Virus record (IMG/VR): IMGVR_UViG_3300007513_000004
Location: 159,403 to 223,402 of that record
Length of the DNA: 64,000 nt
Source: a virus
Direction: 5' to 3' (one strand)
Program-made: the position numbers and the translations under genes
Notes under the pieces: generated by a model
Told to the model about the DNA's origin: nothing
The model's input: the letters and a program-made list of their open reading frames with translations, nothing else
Databases searched by the model: none
Shown: positions 19,801-28,700 of the stretch, piece after piece
Position numbering within the stretch: the stretch's first letter is position 1
Layout: the number at the start of each line of letters is the position of its first letter

Positions 19801-20135
19801 CTTGCAGTTACAAGAGTACCGGTTGGTATCGATATGTCTCCAACCAATGTATTTGTACAAAATATAACAATCCCATTAGCTGCCGAGCCGGTGTTTCTTC
19901 CTGCTCCAAAATTTGCAGCAAGCCTTTCCAGGTCTCTTCCGGAAGTTGTTGCCAAAGACTGCTTCTCTGCAACAACACCTACTGCTGAATATAATTTTGC
20001 AATCTGATCTGCTGGCAAGTCTACAAACAAATCTCTAGAAACAGTTCCAGGCTTTGTATCAAGATTTGGCTGAGTAAAGCCTAACCTCTGTATCATCGTA
20101 GACACAATTTCACTAAAAGATCTAAACGTAGCCAT
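16809..20135 (-). CDS. Baseplate wedge protein, J-like (T4 gp6 type), enlarged
   Basis: This is a structural subunit of the contractile-tail baseplate wedge. The N-terminal ~260 residues carry the J-like signature: DTKPGTVSRDLFVDLPA, then a helical SAVGVVAEKQSLATTSGRDLERLAANFG segment, the barrel around FCTNTLVGDISIPTGTLVTARNG, and TNRETDDSFRSRIL leading to SAGYRNSLLGVNGVLDA. The C-terminus (VDYSDIIAVVAAENGVDSVNI) also fits the family. At 1108 residues it is far longer than typical J proteins (about 300-400) or T4 gp6 (660). The extra length is an acidic beta-rich insertion from about 270 to 950 with motifs like VQNKTTGELYSVVD. It lies 8 bases after the gp25-like gene and 8 bases before the 3319-aa protein, the classic W/gp25-J-I order. 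Confidence 0.9.
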   Translation of the reverse strand: MATFRSFSEIVSTMIQRLGFTQPNLDTKPGTVSRDLFVDLPADQIAKLYSAVGVVAEKQSLATTSGRDLERLAANFGAGRNTGSAANGIVIFCTNTLVGDISIPTGTLVTARNGIKFRTIGNFVMSATDKNRLAANASRMKKGLRIAGLNSSYVLEVPVQAVRQGTGGNVASLQIVSTNLPFAVSVTNLTSMTGGTNRETDDSFRSRILAVFSGANVGTSAGYRNSLLGVNGVLDALIVEPGDTLMLRDGTETLETGDGTDRIISSGTGGKVDAYILGRKVEAISESFIFTDLSGSGNIIDERNDHILGQTGQDPTRTSEERRVLAFKNGTLPAQPIDSIISVVGSSSGTLVEAFVDSDGITHGNFELEKDLNPETGGSPFGFDKIHFVSNTKIVSGEGITKAGSFSIDPLSFTDIDNIIQVYRDINEVGENSEVSSAGKEFVRLMHTPAVRVSKVQNKTTGELYSVVDQNLDSDGLNNEGVIEISGRSLPTPADVLSVNYTWRQVYDKYVDYGGSDSLSQFQDPSASDSIDWTPSGGIFEEESVITKSDDELVYEVELGYNINKVISAYQKIELSGSISVVDTVGVTDVVGIEIDSEEDAIENVISIRRESDGLELYNTKEADGSFVARIIYLPSDSPGAIDDEIIIHYNKVEVFDVDRTDGSFYNNIITLPSDSILDTEEVLDTVEDLYLSGDSIYVSYVADINSIYPKTTLGNLPITGGGASNELSGLGQAETSGTNQPIFFNYDTSSDEVSIARFGPTKIDVGISGISKPGKVKISGVTMNRYEIDIAAGVSMSGLTLDIESELKTALGLTSIPGNVGIARVDHVYTLDSDGEMDEEFDLLGYYLNDITYDIGTGQVDSDLENYEVTLPSTSNNNSISLSSSDVVRVVILVYNSEAYEELYFTDSGHRITDNQFGRIDMISVSSGFRSIAGNLVGSIEVNPISQPGNGNTYYVDYDFLAPKEGERISISYNVNKLITSSTIEIERVRPVTADILIKEAEELTIDVEGTILINDNALGEAGKIVENATNSVSNLLNTSKLGTVVDYSDIIAVVAAENGVDSVNISLFNESDKTGRKAFIRALDNQTISPGTIVFEAVSRNKFRIN

Positions 20136-20143
20136 TATTACCC

Positions 20144-20575
20144 CTAAGCAATCCTTACCGTAATATTATCCCTTACCTCTGTAAGTTCTTGTGTTAATAC
20201 GGAAACAAATATATTATAAAGCCTTGGATCAACATCATCTCTTGCTACCGATATCTTGACTATATCCATAATAAGTTCTCCAGGAGACATATTCTGCCTT
20301 CTGGCCTGAGACCTCTGAAGAGACATAAGGTTTCTAACAGCAGTTCTTGCTGAAGACTCAAGATCTAGAGAAACTAATTTGTTATCTGCATGATGCCCTA
20401 TTCGCAAAGCCCCTATATAACTTCCATATTTTGGATGAAACTTATTATCACCAAGCTCTGTTAATAGTATTTTAATAATATCTTGACGCAGCTTTGCATT
20501 GCCATTTACTGTTTTTACAGAGCCACTAACTCCTATTTTAATATCCCCTCTTTCAAGGGCTAAATCAAAAGACAT
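20144..20575 (-). CDS. Baseplate wedge protein, gp25/GpW-like
   Basis: The product is 143 residues, close to T4 gp25 (132). It fits the gp25-like lysozyme-fold wedge family: N-terminal VKTVNGNAKLRQDIIKILLTELG, then KFHPKYGSYIGALRIG, a helical ESSARTAVRNLMSLQ region and a C-terminal strand VSVLTQELTEVRDNITVRI. In contractile systems this protein joins the J-like protein to make the wedge core and contacts the first sheath ring. It is separated by 8 bases from the J-like gene downstream. A 90-base gap with a perfect hairpin separates it from the upstream gene. Confidence 0.88.
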   Translation of the reverse strand: MSFDLALERGDIKIGVSGSVKTVNGNAKLRQDIIKILLTELGDNKFHPKYGSYIGALRIGHHADNKLVSLDLESSARTAVRNLMSLQRSQARRQNMSPGELIMDIVKISVARDDVDPRLYNIFVSVLTQELTEVRDNITVRIA

Positions 20576-20636
20576 ATTATTGTTTCCTAAACTCTGTTTT
20601 TTACGTTAAAAATAATAGAAATATTTTTATATAACT

Positions 20637-20659
20637 CTTGAATTTTAACCCAATTCAAG
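20637..20659 (-). other. Intercistronic hairpin, 8-bp perfect stem
   Basis: The arms CTTGAATT (20637-20644) and AATTCAAG (20652-20659) are perfectly complementary around a 7-base loop. It lies just after the stop of the 692-aa gene, upstream of the gp25-like gene. There is no T-run after it on the minus strand, so it is more likely an mRNA processing or stability element than a strong terminator. Confidence 0.4.
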
Positions 20660-20665
20660 AATCAA

Positions 20666-22744
20666 TCAGCCAGTTTCTACAGGATGAACAAAGGTTGCAA
20701 TCTCAGTCATAACTGCATATCTAAATAATTGATAAGCATCATAGGCCCTGAGGGCTATATCATTTGTAGCCTGAGCTATCGTGTCTCTTCTTTCTAGCTC
20801 ATCAAAAAAGCCGCTTGGAAACTCTTCCTCAAGATCTGCAAACTGCTCCTCTGTCAATAAGCATAATAAAGTTTCTTCTTTTGCTGTGAAAAAGGCAATA
20901 AGAAATGCCAATAAGTCTACAGCCCCGACGCCCTTTGATATACCTATCTTCGTTGCTATTTGAGCCTGAGTTTCGTCCTGAGCTTTTTCTGCTCGTCGCC
21001 TTTCATCTTCATCCTTCTTCTCCAACTGAGTTGTAACCCACCTTCTTGGAACATCCATTACAGATAAAACCGCGCTCATCATATGTGCATTTTTTACACC
21101 ACCACTTCTAGCGACACCCTCCTGCAATTCCAATACTTCAGGAACCTGACTGTCTCCCAAGATCAACAAAAGAGATTCTTCAATCATCTGCATAGTCTCT
21201 AACTGACACCGGCTTCCATGCGCCAATGCATCATCCTCTTTACAATAATCCTTTCTTTCAACAGCTGTTCTTGCATTATCATTTGTAACTTCAGAGCCAG
21301 AAGGTGGCGCATAACCACTTTGGTGTTGCATAGTCTGCAGATCTGTTATCTTGCCTCTGACATCAACTGCAAATCCGTGAAGCGCAGAAAATAACCTCGT
21401 TATCATCAATGATTCTATTAGCCCCATAGAGTTTGCAACATCACTGTAAGAAATTGGGACATCAGATATTCCAACGGTCACCGGAGGAGGTGTGTCTGAT
21501 CCAGAAAGATCTGGAGCATTAACTGTAGTTCCGCTAATAATATCAAGCCTTATTCTTATTACAGCTTCTAAAAGTGTAGATCTTAATTTATGCCTATTAA
21601 CAGTCCTGAGGGTGCTTGGGGCAAATGGAGCAGCCACCATTTTCTTTGGCTCATTAATACACTTCGCTATTCTTCCATCTTGAATGGGGGGGAATAGTAA
21701 ATAAGAAAATTTCCAAAAATTCTTTCCTCCCACGAAGCCCTGAAGAGATGGATCCGGCTCTTCCTTGACTTCTCTATTCCACAAAGAATTTAATAAATCA
21801 GTAGAATATTTATTAACCAACGCCGGCTCCATTAATATCAAGGCTTCCGTTACCAGCCAATACAGGTCGTTCTGGGAACTTCCCAAGGCCCAGGCCGGGG
21901 ACAAGGCTGAATCTGCTACATAATTTGGATCAAAGCCCATCAAGCTATCTTCCAAACTTGCCAACTTATCATCCAATGAACCTTCCGGATCAACGTTCGA
22001 CACGGCCGGGGCGCTGAGGATTATACCCATTATTTTATTTGCCGCAGCTAAAGTTGTTTCATTTGCTGTATCTGCTTCTAACAGTTCTTTCACTATATCG
22101 ACAAGCTCCTGAAGCTCTGGAACATATACAAAGCCTGCCTTTTCTAACCTTGAAAAGGCACTGACAGATGCTGAAAGAAAATCATATATAGCATTTGTTG
22201 GAGCCCCGGGCCGAGAGGTGACGGATAGCTGTCTGGTGTCTAAAATACTCATATAAGAATAACTTCCATCTTGCGTAAGGTTTTCCTGTTCACTAATCAA
22301 GTTTCCCGTTTCACTTACAGCAATCAATGCCTCATCAGCGTTTAAATCTGCCGAAGAAGGCATTCCTAACATTCTGAAAAACGCATTCTCATATGACTCC
22401 ATTACAGCCTCTGCATCCACAACTTCTTCAAGAGTTTTCTCCTCCCCTGTTACAGTTGGAATTTCCTGAGCCAATTCAAATGGTAAATACGAAGACCTCA
22501 TTCCGCTAAGTTCAGCAAAAAGTGAAGAAAAATTTTCCGCTACTTCTCCAAACATTTTCGCATAAGCCTCGCCTTGGCCTCCTGGTGGTACAAAATCATT
22601 GTTTACACCGAACTGATCTGCCAAAGAGGCTAGGGCGGTTCCGAGGGCGGCGCTTAATTCGTTTGTGGTCATACCAGAAGCGTCTACATTTGATTCTGCT
22701 TTTGCTATAAGATCTTGAATACCACCCGAGCTTGCAACTGTCAT
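20666..22744 (-). CDS. Helical baseplate-region protein of unknown function
   Basis: The 692-residue product is mostly alpha-helical, unlike its beta-rich neighbours. I do not recognise a family. Visible features are a serine/alanine-rich N-terminus, a central helical segment (LLEAVIRIRLDII), a charged coiled-coil-like stretch near 570-595 (LEKKDEDERRRAEKAQDE), and a hydrophobic segment VDLLAFLIAFFTA just after it. The ATG at 22744 lies 3 bases beyond the upstream stop at 22748, with GGAGA ahead of it inside the 2738-aa gene's end, so the two are tightly coupled. Its place between the giant hydrophobic-core protein and the gp25-like wedge implies a baseplate or tail-assembly role. That is context only. 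Confidence 0.55.
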   Translation of the reverse strand: MTVASSGGIQDLIAKAESNVDASGMTTNELSAALGTALASLADQFGVNNDFVPPGGQGEAYAKMFGEVAENFSSLFAELSGMRSSYLPFELAQEIPTVTGEEKTLEEVVDAEAVMESYENAFFRMLGMPSSADLNADEALIAVSETGNLISEQENLTQDGSYSYMSILDTRQLSVTSRPGAPTNAIYDFLSASVSAFSRLEKAGFVYVPELQELVDIVKELLEADTANETTLAAANKIMGIILSAPAVSNVDPEGSLDDKLASLEDSLMGFDPNYVADSALSPAWALGSSQNDLYWLVTEALILMEPALVNKYSTDLLNSLWNREVKEEPDPSLQGFVGGKNFWKFSYLLFPPIQDGRIAKCINEPKKMVAAPFAPSTLRTVNRHKLRSTLLEAVIRIRLDIISGTTVNAPDLSGSDTPPPVTVGISDVPISYSDVANSMGLIESLMITRLFSALHGFAVDVRGKITDLQTMQHQSGYAPPSGSEVTNDNARTAVERKDYCKEDDALAHGSRCQLETMQMIEESLLLILGDSQVPEVLELQEGVARSGGVKNAHMMSAVLSVMDVPRRWVTTQLEKKDEDERRRAEKAQDETQAQIATKIGISKGVGAVDLLAFLIAFFTAKEETLLCLLTEEQFADLEEEFPSGFFDELERRDTIAQATNDIALRAYDAYQLFRYAVMTEIATFVHPVETG

Positions 22745-22747
22745 ACT

Positions 22748-25700
22748 TTAATTCTCCAATTTCGTTCCGAAGGTTTGAGGTCCTGGCTTGGCAGACTTGG
22801 CGCTTTCATCTCTATCGTCATCTCCATACTTGCCGGAAGCTCCTCCGCCACCGGAGTCGGACCCGCTCTTAGGTACGAATAAAATAGTAAGTGTTCTATC
22901 TACCTTCATTAATTCACCTGGAGCAAAAAGCAACGAATCTGCTTCTGCATCGCCTGTGCTTTCCGCATCTTCTATGCAATCTACATCGGAAGAGGCCGAA
23001 GCATCCTCAGACTCTCCTCTTGTATCAATTATGCCTGACTCTGTAACAGCCTGTATGATAACCGAACAAACGGTCCCTCTCATAACAACCTTGCCCGGAG
23101 AATCCGCCGTTACAGCCAATGTATATGTTGATTCGTCCTTATCTACCAAATCTTCTTCTCCGGCGATAACCTCGATCCGTCTTGCCGAACCTGTGTCGTC
23201 CGTCAAAAAGTCTATTTTGATGCTATCGCTTAAATCAAGAGCTTGAGATATTTCTTCATCATAACAATCTCTTGGTATAAGTTCAATAAGAACCTTTGAT
23301 TCGGCCTCTGCAACGATCATATCTCCAACTCCAGAAGCATATTCCATAGCTCCCGTAATAGACGGGAAGCCTTCCATTTCATCAAAGTCTAATTCGTCAA
23401 CAATATCGCTCTTAATCAAGGTTGCAAGATCTTTTTGCTCTGGATTTATATATTCCGTAAGCGGTGTTTCATCGTCATCTCCAAGCAGCTTAAACGTTGT
23501 ATTCAATGGGTTAATAACAAACCTGCAAGTATCATCTATAGAATTCTCAACGCATGCCTTAAGAGCGTCATACTTCGTTATAATGAGCGGCATCGGAACG
23601 GGATTGAGGGCCAGCTTAAGCTCCCCTGTATCTTCATCCTCAACGGCTCCGATGGCAAGTTCGTGTCTTAACTTTGGAATAATCCCAAGAGGCACGCCAT
23701 CGTCATCTAACTCTTCGCTCTTAAAGTGCTGAAGGAATTCCTGCAAACAATCTAATGTGGGGGTTATTGCTATGTCTCCCAAGTCTTCTTCGAAGCCTGG
23801 AAGGTCCAAGAGAAGCTCCATCGGCCCCGAGGCACCGCAAGCTGATGCGATATCATCGGCAACCTGTCTAACGTCAACAATGTAAAGCCTTGGGAAGTCA
23901 AACACCTTGATTGAATCAAGAGAATTTCCAAGATCCTTTTGTTCTTTTCTGTGACCGCCGCCAAAATCATATGCCCATCCAAGCTCTGGAAATGGCATTT
24001 TATGTGCATCTTCCCAAGAGACTTCAAGAGTGTCGTCTGCTACAGTCTCCATAACAAGGAAGGAGGAGGCTGTGGAGGTGGCTGCATCTCCGCTATTTGT
24101 CCAACTTATCTCATACCCTTCCACAAAGCCCTCCCCCGCATCTGTATCAGGCTCTCCAGATATCTCAAAGGCTGTCCACGCAGCCTCTAAGGCCGCCCCC
24201 TGTTTTGTCTTTGGCAAATATTCAGTACCAGATGGTGCCAAACCAGACAAGAAGCTTGCATTGGCTTGAGCTTTAATAACAAGCTCTCCATCAACGGGGT
24301 ATTCTGCTACGCCGGAAGCAGTCGCAGCAGCTCCTGGGTCGCCGGATAATATAGTACTTTTTGGATCAATATTTCTATAAACCTCTTGATCTTCCTTTCC
24401 AAATCTTTTCTTTGGAGCACTTGGATGATTAATCATCTTTGCGTTTATTGATTCAATCTCCCCACTCTCAGTCACAATAATTCCACCGCCTGTATCTGTT
24501 TCTTCGACAAAATATACATTAAACTCATCATCAACAAGGGCAATCATTGGAATGTTTCCAAAAGTTTTAGTAACTGTAACTGGATTAAACTCAGCCACCA
24601 TAGTCTCCTCATTAACACTAGCCTCTTGAAGTTCAATCTCTACAGTTAACGGCTTTGGCTGATAGCCGTCTCCAGACTTTGTTAAGAAAATACCCGTCTT
24701 TCCATCTATTGGGCTAATAAAATCAAAATCACTTCCATCCTCTCCCTCGCCGGAGCTACCGCCACAAACATGTAATGAATCATCCGTACTTCTCAAAAAC
24801 ATCGGTGGAGAATCAAGAGTCTGTAACTCGCTTATAGTTTTCTTTCTAAAAAATAATGGGAACAATAAGAAGAATGGCCACCACGAAACTATACTTGTTT
24901 TGCCCCTATCGTTGAATTGAAACTCCACAATTCTTGGATCTGGACCTGTAAATATTGCAAACTTTTTAACGCTTCTTGTAAAAGACAAGCCAAATGTTGC
25001 ATTGAAATCACTGTCATCAAACTTCAAACCTGGATAATCAATATTGGGCATTTCCCCAGAGCCTTCGGAATCTCCTTCAAAGAACCCTCCTTCTATTACG
25101 AGCAAATTATCACCTGTAGCACTGTCTGTAAGGCCAGGCAACTCATTACCCGCATAACCACTGTTGCTAGATACAACAGCCGTACCTAGTTCATCAGATG
25201 AATCTATTAAAATATCACTAGGACATATACCGGCGGGATCATCACACCAGTCATCTCCATCGACATCTCCATCGAGCAGATCCGGCGGCGTATTTCCCCA
25301 AGTTTTCACATTATCTACCGGCAAAGTTGTATAGGTCTGAGCCAATGGCAGTAGCGCATCGGGCTCAATTCTTCCTCTTGGAGCAACCTTGCCAAGTATC
25401 AATCCGGCAAGCTGCGATGGATCAATACAAGCCTCTTCGTCGTCATCCGCACCAATTTGACAAGGGAAGGAGAATACAAGCATCAACAGCTCCAAGAATA
25501 GCTTTAGAATCGTTATAATTGGCTCTAGAACCGATAGGTCAGCCTCAAGGCTGAACAGGTGCTCATTTATGGCCTCCTCCAGCGCTACAATCGCCGGATA
25601 GTTCTTCTGCTCAATTGCGTTTACAAGAGCTGTTATGATTTCGTTTATAGCGTTGATGATGCTTAAGATCTTCAGAATCACGCAGAGCAGCAACTCCAGA

Positions 25701-28700
25701 AGGTGCAGTAATAATGCCAAGAACATAGCAGGAACAGAAAGCTGCGGCAATAACAATATAAGATCAAATAAGCACAAGAATAATCTAATTATTGCAAACA
25801 CCAATCTTATCGGATGCAGTAAAGCACATATAACATCAATAATGCAGAAGATAACCTTGATTGGAATCAAAAGAACTTTAAAGTTTCTAAGCTGAAGCGA
25901 TAACTCTGCAGTCAAGTGGAAGGAGAGATCACAGAAACTTTGCAAAAACTCTTTTGCGATATTTGCCTTATCTAGCGTTACAGATGTAAACTTGAGGAAA
26001 AACATCTCAAGCTCTTCTTGCAGCTTGCCCGCAGGACCCGTCTTGTTTCTGTTTCCACCAAAAATTTGGTCTGGCCATTTATCATCTAGATTTAAAGCAA
26101 TATCATTGCCCATCTGACGCTTGAGCCTCATTCTATTTTCTTGAGAATTTGTAAGAGAAATGCTCATACATTCACTCATTCCAAATACTGCAAAACTGCT
26201 CATATCCGGAATTGTGATTATCCAATTCATATAAATTCCGTCTGTAAACGGAGTTCCTTTTTTGGCCTTTACTCTCTTTCCAGCAACTTCAAATTTAGTA
26301 TCCTTCTTTGTTCCAATTGTTCTTAAGTAAATATTGTCATCAGAATTGACAATCATTGTTGAAAATATTTTTTTACCATATGATTTATATGGAAGCTTTT
26401 CATTCGGATCATTAATCCGAGCTTCTACAATTTCTGGAACATTAAACTTAATTGCAGCAACCTGCTCAAACCTAAAGGATAAAACCAATTTAAACTCATT
26501 CTCAAACTTATCTATTCCCGAAGATTGAATTGCCGCATCTTTATCTATAAAGACTTGATTAATATTTACCTTTGTAAAATCATTTGGCCTTGGCCCCATT
26601 GACGAAGCCCTCTGCTCCACACCTTCTGCTATTTGATTAAGCATTTGGCCAGCACTTGATAATTGATCTGAAAGCGTATTTAAAGCAGCAACCCCTGACG
26701 CTATTGCGTCAAGAACAGATTGGGCTCCGTCCATAACATCATCTACTGCACCTTGCGCAGTATCAAGAGCATTTGTAATGTCATCACCTATTGACGAAGA
26801 GTCAAGCCCTCCAGCCGCATCTGCTGCTGCACGAGCCTCCTCCAGAGCCTGCTCCTCAGCCTCTGCCGCGCTTAAGGCCTCATCTCCCAAAGATTCTTGT
26901 GCCGCTTCTTCTTTTGCAGCATACTCTGCTGCAGCTGTATCATAGTCTAATTGTAGCTCCTCGAAGGCGTCACCAGCTTCATCCATGGTTTCCTTGGCAG
27001 CATCAAGCTGCGCCTTCATCCCCTCCAGGGTTGCTGCAGCCTCTTCCTTTATCCTTTCATACATTGCGGCCATTTCAGATAAGCTTAAGGCAACCGTAGT
27101 TTGGCCATTCGTATCTATCGCAATAATCTCAACACCAGGCTTCCCCTCTTCATTTACTGGCGAATCAGACAAAGACATGCCATATATGTCTCCACCATCT
27201 TCGGCTCCAAAAACCATATCTACACTTGGATATATTTTAATTGGATTAGCAAATTCATAATAAGCATTTTCATTTGTAGATGGTTTGGTCCCAACCTCTT
27301 CGCCGCCCGGTCGCAAGGGATAACTTTCATTGGCAATTAATGGAAGTGGAGTTAAGCCTGCATTGCCTCCTGGGAAAATTATTGAAGACATACTCTCTTC
27401 GCCACTTGAGTCGGTAAACCTGCTAAGAGTTCCGGACAACATTGTTGTTGGTCGATCCTGACCTCTGGCCAAGACCGTTATATCCCCATCGTCCTTTACG
27501 GGGCTGCTGTCTACAACATCATCACTTATTCCACCATACCTTTCGTTAGAAAATGTAACAGTCGTTCTGTTATATAAAGTTGAATCATATGTTACATTGA
27601 AATATCTATCCTTTTTGCTTATGACTACATCTGTCCATCCCTCATCTTTAATGTTTCTTATATTTCTATAATTTGCGACAAGATATGAATTTTCAGCATA
27701 CTTTATCCTTCCGGCTCTCGATGGCTTTAGTCTTTTTGACCCAATATATCCTTTATACATTTTGGACATTCTGGCCTGCTTTGGACCGGTAAAGACTACA
27801 GACAAGCGGTCTAAACCATCTGATGTAATAATTGAAAATGGAGATATTCCAGAGCTATGACCACCTTGCGTTAGTTCGCTTAAATTATTATTTTTTATTT
27901 TTTTATTAAGCGTATTTGAATCACTATTGAGAATATCGAGAGGTATATTAGACTCAATTCTTGGCTTTCCACCTAAGGCTGATGGCAAAGTTGCAACAAA
28001 CCCCAAGATATGTGGCGGAGTAATAAAGGGTCTAAGCTCAGATCCTGGCTTACTATCTTTGGCTCCCAGCGGAATAATCCCATAACTTTGATCAGAACTC
28101 GACAAAGCCTGAGGGCCGCCTGGCTCGTTGAGAGGCTCGTTAGTTATAAGAATATATGCTGGATATTCCTTTTCTGATCCAACCAATTCAGTAAATCTGC
28201 TATAATTTAAAGATGCAGCCGCCGAGCCTGGAAAGTTTAAAATAGCTTTTCTTTTACTTATATATTCAAAGTCTGAAGAACCAATTTCGTATCCAAATTT
28301 CATAGGAACATGAAAACTAGCTCCATTCGGACTTGCAACGGTAGCCATTTCTATCTCCGAAATAGTACCCCCGCTTCCCGTCCAGCCTATATCTTCTTCT
28401 AAAATATCAAGATTTTTACCACCAGTGTCATTCAAAATTGCTATATAAGCATAAAAGGTTCCTCCAAAAATTGGCTTTTTGGATTTAATTTTAATTTCTG
28501 CATTTTGACCATCCATAAGAAGTGGAATGGAATGAACAGCGTTTGTCTCACTTCTAAACTTTGGAACAAAAAATCCATCTCTATCTGGGATTGGCGTAGG
28601 CGTAGGCGTAATGTCTGGCAATTCTATTTTGTCAGTACCTGGTGCTGCTACATAAATTTGAAACCCAGGAGAAGGATCAGTCGCGCCTTCTTCGGTCTGC

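Noticed and set aside
19324-20007. Long plus-strand reading frames opposite the J-like gene, and similar ones throughout 2161-58065
   Set aside because: They are antisense shadows of well-supported minus-strand genes, with no ribosome sites and low-complexity serine/isoleucine-rich translations.
25450-25960. Separate membrane protein gene inserted within the 2738-aa gene
   Set aside because: The hydrophobic block is in frame with both flanks, with no stop, start or ribosome site.
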